A stretch of 64,000 nt of DNA from Methanothermobacter sp. MT-2 (GCA_003584625.1 AP017647.1:497501-561500); one strand, 5' to 3'; shown: positions 38,691 through 48,396, counted from the stretch's first letter. Numbers and translations are program-made. The notes: a model not told the origin generated them from the sequence alone.

Positions 38691-39085
38691 TTTGCTTGGG
38701 GTTCGTCTTCAATTTTGGGTGCTAGCCAGTCTATAACCTCTTTTAGGTTCTCTGATATGATTTCTATTTTTATATCACCGAGAGATGATATTTCTTCTTC
38801 TAGTATGTTGGTTTTTCCTATGAACGCGGCTTGTTTGTTAAGGTAGAATGTTGTTTTTGGGCCTATACGGTTTTCGTATAATATTTTTCTTGCTGTTGAG
38901 CGGATTCTTCTTTTTTCCAGGGATTCTTTAAGTTCTTCTAGGGCTTCTATCCCACCTTCTCCTTTGATTGATTTGTCTGTTTCTTTGATTTTTATTTTGG
39001 GGAATATGTTAAGTATGCTTTCTAGGACTTTTCTGGGATTTTCTGTTGCTTTTATAGGAGTTTCGATTTTAACTTCACATTCCAA
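38687..39085 (-). CDS. UPF0201 family protein (predicted RNA-binding)
   Basis: About 133 residues, matching the archaeal UPF0201 family (a ferredoxin-like, L5-like fold). Marks are PIKATENPRKVLESILNIFP, RKILYENRIGPKTTFYLNKQAAFIGK and IKIEIISENLKEVIDWLAP. An exosome or RNA role has been suggested for the family but is not proven. TTG 39085 is used because GGAGG is 7 nt upstream of it; the ATG at 39100 would include that SD. It is in a minus-strand set with the UPF0200 kinase and phosphopantothenate synthetase. Confidence 0.85.
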   Translation of the reverse strand: MECEVKIETPIKATENPRKVLESILNIFPKIKIKETDKSIKGEGGIEALEELKESLEKRRIRSTARKILYENRIGPKTTFYLNKQAAFIGKTNILEEEISSLGDIKIEIISENLKEVIDWLAPKIEDEPQAN

Positions 39086-39099
39086 TAATTTCCCTCCCA

Positions 39100-39627
39100 T
39101 TAGGAGTTTCTTGTAACCTTTTTTAATATTCTTTTTGTGTTTTCTTTGAATTTCTGTAGTGATCCTTCGTTTATGATAATATAATCTGATGTTGCTATAA
39201 CGTCTCCGAGGCCGAATCCGAGTTCTCTCTGGTCTCTTTCTATGAATTTTTTGTAGTCTTTTGTGTCGTCTTTTCTTCCCCTTTTTTGTAGGCGTTTGAA
39301 TCTTGTCTTTCTAGTTGAGAATATTGATATTATCTTGAATCCTTTGTAGTGTTTTTTGAATACTTCCACTTCATAGGGGCTTCTTATACCCTCAATAAGT
39401 ATTTTTTTCTTGTTTTTTATTTTGGGGATGCATTTTTCTGCTATTATATATTCGCCTTGTTCTTTTCTTAATTTGACCGCTACTTTACCGGGGTCTTCAC
39501 CCCTTTTGGCTGCTTCCTCCCTTATAATGTCACCCATCCTTATTATATGGTATCCCATTTTCTCCGCAATCCTTGAAACCACTCCTTTACCAGATCCTGG
39601 CATCCCAGCCACTCCTATAACCTTCAT
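39100..39627 (-). CDS. UPF0200 family nucleotide kinase-like protein (dephospho-CoA kinase-like)
   Basis: 175 residues of the P-loop kinase fold: GVAGMPGSGKGVVSRIA at the N-terminus, MGDIIREEAAKRGEDPG as the substrate-binding part, ILIEGIRSPYEVEVFKKHY as Walker B, and QKRGRKDDTKDYKKFIERDQRELGFG. It resembles adenylate and dephospho-CoA kinases. Coupling to the phosphopantothenate synthetase gene supports a coenzyme A role but does not prove it, since archaeal dephospho-CoA kinase of the DUF359 type is distinct. It overlaps the upstream gene by 4 bp. Confidence 0.85.
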   Translation of the reverse strand: MKVIGVAGMPGSGKGVVSRIAEKMGYHIIRMGDIIREEAAKRGEDPGKVAVKLRKEQGEYIIAEKCIPKIKNKKKILIEGIRSPYEVEVFKKHYKGFKIISIFSTRKTRFKRLQKRGRKDDTKDYKKFIERDQRELGFGLGDVIATSDYIIINEGSLQKFKENTKRILKKVTRNS

Positions 39628-40379
39628 TCAAGCATCCCCATCCCTTTTCTAGTGTCTATCAGACTTAACATGTCTTCTAGGTTTTTTTTATTATCGAATC
39701 CTTTTAGGATCTTTTTTAGTTCATCTTTTTTGTAATCTTTAAATTTTTTCACATATTTTATTAGGAGGGGTATGGCTCTTACTATGTTGTCTGTGATGCT
39801 TATATTAGCCATCCTAGATGTCCTTGAGAGGGGGTTGAGATCTATGGTTATAATGGTTTTATCAGCTTTTCGGAGTATCTCTGCACGGTCCCCGTCTTCT
39901 AATGGTACTAGAACAACATCTGCAGTGTATATCCCTTTTGGGCTTGCTGTGGCCCTCTTACTCTTTATGTCTTTGAGGTATTTGAGTTTTTCCCGGTCTG
40001 TGCCAAGAACTTCCATTGCACCGGCTTCTTTGAGGGTTTTTTCTATAATTTCAACCCTTTGAGGGGTTCTGTGAAAGAGGTTTATCTCTATCTTGGCATC
40101 TAGTAACCTTGAAAGTTCAACCATCTCCTTTGGGACTAGAGCAGCTGTATTACCATTCACTGATAATACGGGATTCTCTGCTAATAATAGTGTTGCCGCG
40201 GCTGCTTTAATTGCCCTGATTGCAGGTTTTCTGGTTTTTTCCCCTATAAGGTAGTCGAAGGCTTCGCCTCTGCCATGGGCTATGATACCAGCGTCTGCGA
40301 GCAAGCCCTTATGATAGGCTTTTAGGATCTTTTCTCTCAACTTTAATGATTCATAACGTGGATGTCTTTTGTCGATCAT
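39624..40379 (-). CDS. 4-phosphopantoate-beta-alanine ligase (archaeal phosphopantothenate synthetase)
   Basis: 251 residues of the COG1701 family. It joins 4-phosphopantoate and beta-alanine, the archaeal route to coenzyme A. Marks are HPRYESLKLREKI, GLLADAGIIAHGRGEAFDYLIGE, NPVLSVNGNTAALVP, INLFHRTPQRVEIIEKTLKEAGA and TIDLNPLSRTSRMANISITDN. It is the first gene of the minus-strand set; its partner pantoate kinase is not in the window. Confidence 0.9.
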   Translation of the reverse strand: MIDKRHPRYESLKLREKILKAYHKGLLADAGIIAHGRGEAFDYLIGEKTRKPAIRAIKAAAATLLLAENPVLSVNGNTAALVPKEMVELSRLLDAKIEINLFHRTPQRVEIIEKTLKEAGAMEVLGTDREKLKYLKDIKSKRATASPKGIYTADVVLVPLEDGDRAEILRKADKTIITIDLNPLSRTSRMANISITDNIVRAIPLLIKYVKKFKDYKKDELKKILKGFDNKKNLEDMLSLIDTRKGMGMLE

Positions 40380-40418
40380 TAGATTATGATTCAGTCAGCT
40401 CAACACTATAAAATTTAC

Positions 40419-40426
40419 TTATATAC
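40419..40426 (+). promoter_or_regulatory. TATA box for the small membrane protein gene
   Basis: TTATATAC sits about 38 bp upstream of ATG 40461. The leader carries GGTGAT at 40450-40455 as SD. Confidence 0.55.
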
Positions 40427-40460
40427 TGGATAAAATAGAAATTGTTGTTGGTGATATTCT

Positions 40461-40655
40461 ATGGCAGAAGAAATTGAAATTAAAAAGAAATCCAAGCACA
40501 GGTGGGGAATCTGGCTTGGAGGCATATTCCTACTCATAGGTGTTGTATGGCTCCTTGTTGCCCTTGGCATTATACCAGCAGCTTATCTGCGTTTTTGGCC
40601 GCAGATTCTCTTAATAATCCTAGGAATCCTTATAATAGCAAAGTCTTTGAGGTGA
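40461..40655 (+). CDS. Small membrane protein (LiaF/DUF5668-like)
   Basis: 64 residues: a charged N-terminus ([12 protein letters not shown]) and two transmembrane helices ([21 protein letters not shown] and [19 protein letters not shown]). The pairing W-x-GGIxLLxGxxWLL and FWPxLLIxxGIxII is the DUF5668 pattern found at the N-terminus of LiaF-like proteins. It may sense or respond to membrane state. An M42 peptidase gene follows 5 bp later. Confidence 0.75.
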   Translation: MAEEIEIKKKSKHRWGIWLGGIFLLIGVVWLLVALGIIPAAYLRFWPQILLIILGILIIAKSLR

Positions 40656-40660
40656 TAATA

Positions 40661-41689
40661 ATGTTTGATTTGATGAAACGTTTATCAGAGGCAAATGGCA
40701 TATCAGGTTTCGAAGATGAGGTAAGAGAGATCATTAAAGACGAATTAGAAGGGCGAGTAGATAATATAGAGGAGGATAATCTTGGAAACCTTATAATGAC
40801 CAGGGAAGGCGACTCCGATGCCCCTAGTGTGATGCTAGCGGCTCACATGGACGAGATAGGTCTTATGGTTCGTTATATAGACAAGAAAGGGTTCATAAGA
40901 TTTTCCAAGATAGGGGGGATAAATGATCAGATGCTCCTAAACCAGCCAGTGGAAATCCATGGAAAAAAAGGTAAGATAACAGGAGTTATAGGTTCCAAGC
41001 CACCCCATCGGATGAAACCAAAAGAGAGAAAAAAGGTTACAAGCTATGAAAAGATGTTTATAGATATAGGGGCGAAATCAAGGAAAGAGGCTGAGAAACT
41101 TGTAGGGGTGGGAGACCCTGTAACATTCAAGGCACCATTTAATAAACTCCAAAATGGGCTTTTCACTGGAAAAGCCCTTGACAATAGGATTGGCTGCCTA
41201 CTCCTAGTAGAAGTTCTAAAATCTGTTAGATCCAATGCAACAATATATGGTGTGGGTACAGTACAAGAAGAAGTGGGTCTCAAAGGCGCCAGAACCTCTG
41301 CATTTAAACTAAACCCTAACATGGCCCTGGCACTTGATGTTACCATATCAGGGGATCATCCAGGCATTGAAGAAGAGGATGCTCCTGTCAAACTTGGTAA
41401 GGGACCTGGTATAGTTTTAACTGATGCAAGCGGTAAGGGTATCATCACCCATAAAAAGATCAGGGATTGGCTTCTTTCAACTGCAAAAGAAGAGAACATA
41501 CCTGTACAGTTAGAGGTGAGTGAGGGTGGTACAACAGATGCAACTGCAATCCATTTAACCCGTGCAGGTATACCAGCCGGTGTGGTGTCAGTACCTACAA
41601 GGTATATTCACACACCTGTTAGTGTTGCGAGCATGGACGATATCAAAAATACTGTGAAGCTCCTTATAAAGGCCCTTGAACGCCTCTAA
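40661..41689 (+). CDS. M42 family metallo-aminopeptidase
   Basis: 342 residues of the tetrahedral aminopeptidase/endoglucanase-M type. Metal and catalytic sites are visible: [14 protein letters not shown] (His and catalytic Asp), [14 protein letters not shown] (bridging Asp), [12 protein letters not shown] (catalytic Glu pair), [13 protein letters not shown] (Asp) and [13 protein letters not shown] (His). It is a cytoplasmic peptide-trimming enzyme with Zn or Co. ATG 40661 with GAGGTGAT upstream matches the family start [18 protein letters not shown]. Confidence 0.93.
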   Translation: MFDLMKRLSEANGISGFEDEVREIIKDELEGRVDNIEEDNLGNLIMTREGDSDAPSVMLAAHMDEIGLMVRYIDKKGFIRFSKIGGINDQMLLNQPVEIHGKKGKITGVIGSKPPHRMKPKERKKVTSYEKMFIDIGAKSRKEAEKLVGVGDPVTFKAPFNKLQNGLFTGKALDNRIGCLLLVEVLKSVRSNATIYGVGTVQEEVGLKGARTSAFKLNPNMALALDVTISGDHPGIEEEDAPVKLGKGPGIVLTDASGKGIITHKKIRDWLLSTAKEENIPVQLEVSEGGTTDATAIHLTRAGIPAGVVSVPTRYIHTPVSVASMDDIKNTVKLLIKALERL

Positions 41690-41693
41690 AAAA

Positions 41694-43661
41694 CTATTCA
41701 TATTTTATCTTTTCTGTTATCTCTATCCCATTCTCACCTATCTTATATGGTACGAAATCTACTGGGGTTCTTGTGCTCCTCATCTTAATAATATCCATAA
41801 CCCTTTCTCTCCTACCAGTGTAGGGGTTCTCCCTCTTCAGAAGGTTTATAGCACCATAAACTGAAAATAATGCTATCTCGTTAAATTCCCTGGCAGTTGC
41901 GCTGTCAAGTATTATTAGACTTGTTATATTCCTCTTTTTCAACTCATATACAAGGAAATCGAACCTATTCCTGAATTCATATGGTGTTAAATCTCCTGTG
42001 TGACTTCCAAGGTTGTCAATGATAAGCACCTTGGTATCGGCTGAGACCTCATCTAGGAATCTTCCAATGTCTTCTTCCATGGATTCTATGCCTATCTTCA
42101 TCTCAGCCTCGGTAATCATGGCTCTTACACCAGCAAGGCTCACTATCTCTAGACTGCCACTTTCTATTAGTTTTTTCATGTCCCAGCCAAAAGAGTTGCA
42201 CTGAAACTTGAGATCGGTTTCATCCTCCTCTGTTGTAACATAGACAGTCTTGAGACCATCACTTGCACTTTTTATGGCGAATTGCAAAGCCATTATAGTT
42301 TTACCAGAGCCGGCATCCCCTATTAGGAGTATGCTACGGGCTACTGGGAATCCTCCTATTATCTCATCCAAGTCTTTTATACCAGTACTTATCCTTTGGA
42401 TTTTTTCCATAAAATAAACCTCCCCATATATGTGGAATTCGAATTCAAGGTTTTCCCATCTTGAAGTTTGTATCACGTTTCCTTTGATTTTTGTCCATGT
42501 GAAGCTTCTCACAAGCATTGTCCTGAACATCAGGGCAAAGATTGGGTTTACTTTGGTATCGTCACTCCATGGGAATGTTAGGAACTCTAGTTTGTAATAG
42601 TCTTTTTCTTCTTTGATTCTTGTTTTTATTCCAAGGTTTTTGAGGAATGATTTCAACCATGCGATATAGGCGTTGAAGACTTTTTCAGTGTCCATTTTTC
42701 CCTTTTTGATCTGTGATAGAAGCCCTTTTCTTTTCATATGCTCGTTGAATGAAGGTTTTAGGTTTTCTTCGAATTTGTCCGCGAAATTCCTTATTATGGT
42801 GTTTCTTAGTTGTGGAGGGACTGTTGATGCGAATACTGGGATTGCTGATAAAAGGAAACCATATAATTCTCTTGTTGATTTTTCCTTGATCAATTTTAAC
42901 CTTCTTTTCTCGGCTTGCAACTTAGCTGTTATATCATGTCCTATAATCTGTATAAATTTCTCCCTGTTTTTTATGGTGGAAGCGTATAATTCAAGGTAGT
43001 GTTCTCTCCCGTCCTTGTCTCTTATTTTCACTTCCAGTGGCTCTAGATGATCCTTGAATGGTCTTATAATATCCATAAGTTTTTTGAACTCTTCCCGGCT
43101 GATAATACCCATCTTTTTGAGGATGCTAACATGCCTATTATAACATTTTTCTCTTGGAAGCCTTGTAATCCTCTCAAAGGCATCATTAAGGAATATTATC
43201 GTTTTTTTCTTGTTTAGGAGGATGATAAGGTCTGGTGAGGATTCTGCTAGTTTTCGGTATCTTTCCTCGCTTATCCTAAGCTTTGAATCCATCTTATGTT
43301 TGTAGATGGCAACTTCGATTGTACTGTGCAGTTCCCTGTCTTCGAATGGTTTTATAAGGTAACCGAAGGGTTCTGTTACCTTAGCCCTCTCAAGAGTCTC
43401 CCGGTCAGAGTAGGCTGTTAGATAAACCACTGGAATATTATAGTCTCTTTTTATGATCTCGGCGGCTTCTATCCCATCCATTTCACCTTTTAGTATGATG
43501 TCCATGAGGACTAGGTCTGGTTTCTTCTCTCTTGTAAGTTCTATGGCTTCCTCCCCAGAAACTGCTATATCCACAACCTCATAGCCTAGTGCTTCGGCCC
43601 TATGTTTAATGTCTAGGGCCACTATACTTTCATCTTCAACTACTAACAGTTTTATGGCCAG
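41694..43661 (-). CDS. Receiver-PAS-KaiC-like ATPase fusion signalling protein
   Basis: About 655 residues. Domains in order: a CheY-like receiver (VVEDE; phospho-Asp in DLVLMDI; LIKPF) at residues 1-120; a PAS domain ([16 protein letters not shown]...[10 protein letters not shown]) at 130-255; an unassigned region of about 165 residues; and a KaiC/RecA-type ATPase with Walker [16 protein letters not shown] (the KaiC catalytic Glu pair) and Walker [10 protein letters not shown]. There is no histidine kinase domain and no DNA-binding domain. The start is CTG 43661: GGAGG is 7 nt upstream and the protein then begins [10 protein letters not shown], as receivers do; GTG 43700 would add 13 residues containing the SD. 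Confidence 0.85.
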   Translation of the reverse strand: MAIKLLVVEDESIVALDIKHRAEALGYEVVDIAVSGEEAIELTREKKPDLVLMDIILKGEMDGIEAAEIIKRDYNIPVVYLTAYSDRETLERAKVTEPFGYLIKPFEDRELHSTIEVAIYKHKMDSKLRISEERYRKLAESSPDLIILLNKKKTIIFLNDAFERITRLPREKCYNRHVSILKKMGIISREEFKKLMDIIRPFKDHLEPLEVKIRDKDGREHYLELYASTIKNREKFIQIIGHDITAKLQAEKRRLKLIKEKSTRELYGFLLSAIPVFASTVPPQLRNTIIRNFADKFEENLKPSFNEHMKRKGLLSQIKKGKMDTEKVFNAYIAWLKSFLKNLGIKTRIKEEKDYYKLEFLTFPWSDDTKVNPIFALMFRTMLVRSFTWTKIKGNVIQTSRWENLEFEFHIYGEVYFMEKIQRISTGIKDLDEIIGGFPVARSILLIGDAGSGKTIMALQFAIKSASDGLKTVYVTTEEDETDLKFQCNSFGWDMKKLIESGSLEIVSLAGVRAMITEAEMKIGIESMEEDIGRFLDEVSADTKVLIIDNLGSHTGDLTPYEFRNRFDFLVYELKKRNITSLIILDSATAREFNEIALFSVYGAINLLKRENPYTGRRERVMDIIKMRSTRTPVDFVPYKIGENGIEITEKIKYE

Positions 43662-43712
43662 AAGATCCCCTCCAGTGGGTAGTTGATGTTTTATCCACAC
43701 ATTTTTTTCTAT

Positions 43713-44801
43713 TTATATTGTTAATTTGAATATTTTCATTGGGAGATTGCCATAGACTATTTGGGTTTCTGTCCATTGGTAGTCTAGTTTTGTCGCGGTA
43801 TTCTCTAGGATTTTATCTTGTGGTGTTAGTAGGGTTATCCTACCATTTTCTTTTAGGGTTTTCTTTGCAGTTTTGAGGAAGTTATGGTAGAGTTTTTCTA
43901 TCATGGATTTTCTCCCGATTCTGATCCCGTAGGGTGGGTTGGTTATGATGACATCGGCTTCTTGGATGTGTTTGTTTAGGTGTTCGGCGTCGCCTTGCAT
44001 GACCCTGATAAAATCTATTCCAAGGTTGGATAATGTCTTTTTACAACCTTCAATGTGTTTTTTGAACTTTTCAACACCTAAGATTTTGAGGTTCTGGTTG
44101 AATGGTAGTTTATCTCCTTTTTTGATGGAACCTGGTGGGATGTTGCTCCCTATTAGGGCTGCTTCGACTAGTATTGTCCCACTCCCACACATTGGATCTA
44201 CGAGTATCTCCTCGGGCCTCCAATCGGATATTTTGAGTAGTGCGGCTGCTATTGTTGGGTTGAGTGGTGCTGGGTGCTGGTATACTCTGTAGCCTCTTCT
44301 GTGAAGGCCTTTATCTCCTGTGGTGTCGACTCCTACAAGTAGAAGGTTGTTGATTAATTCGACTCTAATTATAACATCTGGGGAGTCTAGGTTTACTCTT
44401 AGACGTTTTTTCATTGAGGAAAAGTAACTTTTTATGACTGCGTCCCCTGCTATCCTGGCGATGTCCATGGAGTTGAAGTCATGGACACCCACTCTTTTTG
44501 TTCTTATAGCGAAACTTTCACTAGGCTCTATAAATGAAAAATCAATACTTTTAATTTTTCTGTGGATATCTTCGAGTCCTGTGACCCTGGCAGATTTGAG
44601 TAGTAGTATGATTCTTTCACAGGTTCTTGCATGGTAATTTATCTTGTTGATTAACCCCTTTTCACATTTAAAATATACCCTACCTTTGTCTGTTTTTTCT
44701 ATTTCACCTCCAAGTTCCCGGATTTCTGCTGCTGTCAGCTCTTCTAATCCTATCTGCGTCGTGGCATACAATTCCATCTTTTGAGGCGATAACTGACTCA
44801 T
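43713..44801 (-). CDS. THUMP-domain RNA guanine-N2-methyltransferase (Trm14/RlmL-like)
   Basis: About 362 residues. An N-terminal ferredoxin-like and THUMP part (ATTQIGLEELTAAEIRELGG, SFAIRTKRVGVHDFNSMDIARIAGDAVI) is followed by a Rossmann methyltransferase with VDPMCGSGTILVEAALIG and the catalytic NPPYG (DVIITNPPYGIRIG). These enzymes make m2G on tRNA (Trm14, position 6) or rRNA; which of these cannot be decided here. ATG 44801 overlaps the stop of the small membrane gene as ATGA; ATG 44777 is an alternative. It is distinct from the G10 enzyme at 52.5 kb. Confidence 0.87.
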   Translation of the reverse strand: MSQLSPQKMELYATTQIGLEELTAAEIRELGGEIEKTDKGRVYFKCEKGLINKINYHARTCERIILLLKSARVTGLEDIHRKIKSIDFSFIEPSESFAIRTKRVGVHDFNSMDIARIAGDAVIKSYFSSMKKRLRVNLDSPDVIIRVELINNLLLVGVDTTGDKGLHRRGYRVYQHPAPLNPTIAAALLKISDWRPEEILVDPMCGSGTILVEAALIGSNIPPGSIKKGDKLPFNQNLKILGVEKFKKHIEGCKKTLSNLGIDFIRVMQGDAEHLNKHIQEADVIITNPPYGIRIGRKSMIEKLYHNFLKTAKKTLKENGRITLLTPQDKILENTATKLDYQWTETQIVYGNLPMKIFKLTI

Positions 44802-44941
44802 TCTCCGCTTTTGAGGAACATGTAAATGATATAGGCTATTATGAGTATTATTATGACTGGAAGCAGCCATATAATCACATAGAAAGCCACAATTGCAAGT
44901 ATCACCGCAACTATCAAATATATAATATCTCTTAGTTCCAT
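44798..44941 (-). CDS. Very small membrane protein (47 residues)
   Basis: 47 residues, almost wholly hydrophobic: MELRDIIYLIVAVILAIVAFY, then VIIWLLPVIIILIIAYIIYMFLKSGE. It could form one or two membrane helices. ATG 44941 is used since the longer ORF to 45055 would run into the divergent guaA promoter and gene. The stop overlaps the methyltransferase start by 4 bp, which supports it being translated. Function unknown. Confidence 0.6.
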   Translation of the reverse strand: MELRDIIYLIVAVILAIVAFYVIIWLLPVIIILIIAYIIYMFLKSGE

Positions 44942-45004
44942 ATGATATCTTATATCTACTACTATTAATAATAATTTCCCTAATATATTGATACAAGGGG
45001 TAAG

Positions 45005-45568
45005 ATGATGATATTCATTGTGAACAATCATGGCCAATACAACCATAGAATCCATAGGACGCTAAGATACCTTAACATACCATCAAAGATGATACCCAAC
45101 ACTATACCAGTTGATACTCTCCTAGACAATGAACCAGAGGGTATCATAATAGGCGGAGGACCATCAATAGAAGAAGCCGGAAACTCCATAGAATATATAA
45201 AAAGGATAGAAGTGCCCATACTAGGCATATGCCTCGGCCACCAACTAATGGCACTAGCATTCAATGGTAAAGTAGCTAGTGCAGAAGCTGAAGAATACGC
45301 CCAAATAGAAATAGAAATACTAGATGAAGATGACATATTCAAGGGCCTCGGAGCCCATATGAGTGTATGGGCCTCGCACAAGGATGAAGTTAAAATTCTA
45401 CCAAGAAATTTTAAGATCCTTGCAAGATCAAATATATGTGAAATAGAAGCCATGAAACATGTTAAAAGGCCACTTTATGGCGTGCAGTTCCATCCAGAGG
45501 TCCACCACACACCCGAAGGTCCTATGATATTCAAAAACTTTTATAATGTATGTGAAGGTGTAAGATAA
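45005..45568 (+). CDS. guaAA: GMP synthase glutaminase subunit A
   Basis: 187-residue class I glutamine amidotransferase. The nucleophile is in [13 protein letters not shown], and His/Glu are in [15 protein letters not shown]. It releases ammonia for XMP amination. Archaea often split GMP synthase, and the ATP-pyrophosphatase subunit follows with a 1-bp overlap. ATG 45005 or 45008 may be the start; GGGG is 5-8 nt upstream. Confidence 0.95.
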   Translation: MMIFIVNNHGQYNHRIHRTLRYLNIPSKMIPNTIPVDTLLDNEPEGIIIGGGPSIEEAGNSIEYIKRIEVPILGICLGHQLMALAFNGKVASAEAEEYAQIEIEILDEDDIFKGLGAHMSVWASHKDEVKILPRNFKILARSNICEIEAMKHVKRPLYGVQFHPEVHHTPEGPMIFKNFYNVCEGVR

Positions 45569-46494
45569 TGTTCAATCCATCGGAATTCATAAAAAACGCG
45601 ATAGAAGATATAAGGGAAACCGTAGGTGATGGGAAGGCAATAATAGCGCTCTCAGGTGGTGTTGACAGTTCAGTCGCGTCAGTGCTCGCCAGCAGAGCCA
45701 TAGGAGACAGACTAGTAGCAGTCTTCGTAGATCATGGCCTTCTAAGGGAAGGTGAAGCAGATTATGTTAAGGAAACCTTCAGCGACCGCCTTAACCTACT
45801 ATTCATCGACGCATCAGAAAGATTCCTAAAAGAACTCAAAGGCGTCATCGACCCGGAAGAAAAACGCAGGATAATCGGAAGAGTATTCATAGAAGTCTTC
45901 GAAGAAGTCGCAGAGGAAACAGGCGCAGAATACCTAGTCCAGGGGACAATAGCACCCGACTGGATCGAAAGCGAAGGTAAAATAAAATCACATCATAACG
46001 TCACACTACCACACGGCCTAGTCTTGAAGATAATCGAACCCCTAAGGGAACTCTACAAAGATGAAGTCCGCATCCTCGGCAGAAAACTAGGCCTACCAGA
46101 CAAGATAATCAAAAGACAACCATTCCCAGGCCCTGGACTTGCCGTGAGAATAATAGGTGAAATAACCCCAGCGAAAATCAAAATATGTAGAATGGCCAAT
46201 GCTATAGTAGAAGATGAGGTAATAGGCGCGGGATTAGATGAGAGGCTCTGGCAATACTTCGCAGTATTAACAGATACCATGGCCACAGGCGTGAAAGGTG
46301 ATATGAGAGACTTCGGCTACCTAATCGTTTTAAGGATGGTTGAATCAATAGACGCCATGACAGCCCAGGTACCAGAACTGCCATGGGAACTCATAAAAAG
46401 GATATCAAAACGTATAACAGCCGAGATACCAGAGGTGACGCACGTAGCTCTCTCAGTGAGTGATAAACCCCCAAGTACCATAGAATTCGCATAA
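45568..46494 (+). CDS. guaAB: GMP synthase ATP-pyrophosphatase subunit B
   Basis: 308 residues. The PP-loop [17 protein letters not shown] is near residue 27; further marks are [55 protein letters not shown] and [16 protein letters not shown]. The C-terminal dimerisation part ends [10 protein letters not shown], where the GMP synthase family usually reads KPPxTIEWE. It aminates adenylated XMP to GMP. IMP dehydrogenase is at 7.8-9.3 kb. Confidence 0.95.
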   Translation: MFNPSEFIKNAIEDIRETVGDGKAIIALSGGVDSSVASVLASRAIGDRLVAVFVDHGLLREGEADYVKETFSDRLNLLFIDASERFLKELKGVIDPEEKRRIIGRVFIEVFEEVAEETGAEYLVQGTIAPDWIESEGKIKSHHNVTLPHGLVLKIIEPLRELYKDEVRILGRKLGLPDKIIKRQPFPGPGLAVRIIGEITPAKIKICRMANAIVEDEVIGAGLDERLWQYFAVLTDTMATGVKGDMRDFGYLIVLRMVESIDAMTAQVPELPWELIKRISKRITAEIPEVTHVALSVSDKPPSTIEFA

Positions 46495-46502
46495 AATTTT
46501 AT

Positions 46503-47528
46503 ATGGAGATTATTCCAATAGATAAAATCATGATGAAGTTTAGCACACCACTACCAGGAGACACAGAATCACTTAAAAAAATCATAAAAGAACTGAAAGG
46601 AGACATATACGAAGTTTACATGGCAGGCCCATCTGAATTCATGGGCAGCGGCCGGGCAACACTACATTCACCCCTAATAGAGGATATTGGAAGACAAGTA
46701 TCCTATGCACATAAACATAATATCAAATTCAAGCTCATATTAAACCCCTCATGCCTATCAGGACAACAACTAACCTCTAACGGATATAATATTTTTAGGA
46801 ATTATTTTGAAGAACTAGAAACATTAAATGTGGATGCTGTTATAGTCTCGGATCCATACCTAGTAGAGATGCTATCAAAGGATCTGCAAAACCTCCAAAT
46901 TGGAGTATCATGCATAGCACACGTAGACTCGTCACAAAGGGCCAAATTCTTCGAAGATCTCGGAGCGGATGAAATAACAATTGACACGAACATCAACAGA
47001 CACTTCGACCTCTTAGAATCCATAAGAGATTCTACAGACTGTGAATTGAAGGTTATAGCAAATGAGGCATGCCTATACAAATGCCCATTCCGCTACTCAC
47101 ACTTTAACCTATTCTCACATATTACAGCATCACCACAGATAGCCATCATAGGAGACTACTACTTCGAAAAATGTATTTCACTCAGAGTCAGAGAACCCAC
47201 CCTAATAATAAGATCCCCATGGATAAGACCAGAAGATGTCCCTGAATATGAAAAGATAGGCATCGACATAATAAAAATTTCTGGCCGGGCAAACACCACA
47301 CAATGGATAATAGACACAATGAAAAGTTACACCAGTGGACATCACAAGGGCAACCTCCTAGAATTATTAGATTGTCCAAACGAATTAAGAGACCACTTCC
47401 ACATACCAAACGAGAAACTTGAAGGTGCCATAGAACAATGGAAAACTTGTAAGAAGCTATGCCATAAATGTAATTTTTGTGAAACCCTCGCCAAGGAATT
47501 AATCCTTAAAAGAAGGGATATAGGATGA
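46503..47528 (+). CDS. U32 peptidase-family protein with cysteine cluster
   Basis: 341 residues of the U32/UbiU-like TIM-barrel group. Family marks are VYMAGPSEFMGSGR, VDAVIVSDPYLVEML, GVSCIAHVDSSQRAKFFEDLGADEITIDTNINR and NEACLYKCPFRYSHFN. The cysteines there, with the C-terminal CKKLCHKCNFC, could hold an Fe-S cluster as in UbiU/UbiV. Members serve in hydroxylation or RNA modification rather than proteolysis in better-known cases; the role here is unknown. It overlaps the following small gene by 4 bp. The start may be ATG 46503 or the ATG pair near 46530. Confidence 0.75.
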   Translation: MEIIPIDKIMMKFSTPLPGDTESLKKIIKELKGDIYEVYMAGPSEFMGSGRATLHSPLIEDIGRQVSYAHKHNIKFKLILNPSCLSGQQLTSNGYNIFRNYFEELETLNVDAVIVSDPYLVEMLSKDLQNLQIGVSCIAHVDSSQRAKFFEDLGADEITIDTNINRHFDLLESIRDSTDCELKVIANEACLYKCPFRYSHFNLFSHITASPQIAIIGDYYFEKCISLRVREPTLIIRSPWIRPEDVPEYEKIGIDIIKISGRANTTQWIIDTMKSYTSGHHKGNLLELLDCPNELRDHFHIPNEKLEGAIEQWKTCKKLCHKCNFCETLAKELILKRRDIG

Positions 47529-47893
47529 ACAAAACAATAATGGAGTTGTCCCATGCACGAGACCAGATCGAGGACACACTCCAAGCCTTAACTGGTAAGG
47601 CAATATTCGTCCCAGAAGTTAAGGTCTTTAACATGGCATGCGGCTGCAGAGGATTACTAGCAGATCTCAGAGGCCTTGAAACAGAAGAAGCAGAAGTCTT
47701 CCGCAAAAAAATAACAAAAACCCTAAAAGAAACCCTGAAAAGATTAGACATCAAAACAGACATGATATATGCAAGGAACTTCCCAGGAACCTACATGGTC
47801 GTTGGCATAACAGCCAGAAAATTCTGCGGAAGATGCAAAAGAGAACTAGGAAGCCTAAGTTCACGCCCAGACATAACAATACTTAAAGGCTAA
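47525..47893 (+). CDS. Small cysteine-containing conserved protein, unknown function
   Basis: 122 residues, not recognised. It is mostly helical (MELSHARDQIEDTLQALTG; EEAEVFRKKITKTLKETLKRLDI). It has two cysteine groups: FNMACGCRGLLADLRG and RKFCGRCKRELG. Four or five cysteines in two pairs suggest a metal or Fe-S site. Coupling by ATGA overlap to the U32 protein suggests the two work together. Confidence 0.6.
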   Translation: MNKTIMELSHARDQIEDTLQALTGKAIFVPEVKVFNMACGCRGLLADLRGLETEEAEVFRKKITKTLKETLKRLDIKTDMIYARNFPGTYMVVGITARKFCGRCKRELGSLSSRPDITILKG

Positions 47894-47917
47894 AAAAAAC
47901 TATGATCAAAAACGATC

Positions 47918-48358
47918 TTAGAGTAGCTTGGAGACTATCAACGCAACCTCCTCAAGGAAACTCCTATCAACCTCATTAAAGGCCCCGGGCTCGTTACTGT
48001 CAACATCAAGAACCCCAAGGATCCCATCAGCCCTCTTTATGGGGACAGCTATCTCAGATTTAACACTCTCATTACATTGAAGATAATCCTCATCCTCCGA
48101 AACATCAACAACAATAGAAGCCCTACCAGTTCTCGCAACTCGGCCACAAACCCCACTATCTATAGGTATCCTAACATGTGGAGTGACCGGACCCCTATAG
48201 GGGCCTAATATAAGCTCATCATCCTCTAGCAGATATATTCCAACCCAATCAAAATATGGGATCCTTGAAAGCAATCCTATTATCTCATCAACTGACATAT
48301 CTGCCCTGATTTCTCCAAGAACCCCATCAAGGATGGTCTTTTTAGTGGCTTTCATCAA
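47918..48358 (-). CDS. GAF-domain protein related to free-methionine-(R)-sulfoxide reductase
   Basis: 146-residue single GAF domain. YFDWVGIYLLEDDELILGPYRG, VRIPIDSGVCGRVARTG, QCNESVKSEIAVPI and GVLDVDSNEPGAF follow the fRMsr (YebR) pattern closely. Of the three cysteines of the bacterial enzyme, two are kept (GVCG and QCNES) and the one in the ACVRI segment is His here (PHVRI). The protein may still reduce free methionine sulfoxide with a different resolving route, or act as a sensor. It lies alone between two plus-strand genes. Confidence 0.75.
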   Translation of the reverse strand: MMKATKKTILDGVLGEIRADMSVDEIIGLLSRIPYFDWVGIYLLEDDELILGPYRGPVTPHVRIPIDSGVCGRVARTGRASIVVDVSEDEDYLQCNESVKSEIAVPIKRADGILGVLDVDSNEPGAFNEVDRSFLEEVALIVSKLL

Positions 48359-48396
48359 AGATTATATTAGGATCCAACTTCTATAAAATTTTTCTG

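Noticed and set aside
40502-40660. N-terminal extension of the M42 peptidase
   Set aside because: It is the out-of-frame shadow of the small LiaF-like gene; ATG 40661 has its own SD and matches the family start.
43739-44996. 427-codon form of the THUMP methyltransferase
   Set aside because: The first 65 codons run antisense-free but out of frame through the 47-residue membrane gene and have no family similarity; the fold begins at about 44801.
44942-45055. N-terminal extension of the small membrane gene to 45055
   Set aside because: It would overlap the divergent guaA start and promoter; the hydrophobic protein begins naturally at ATG 44941.
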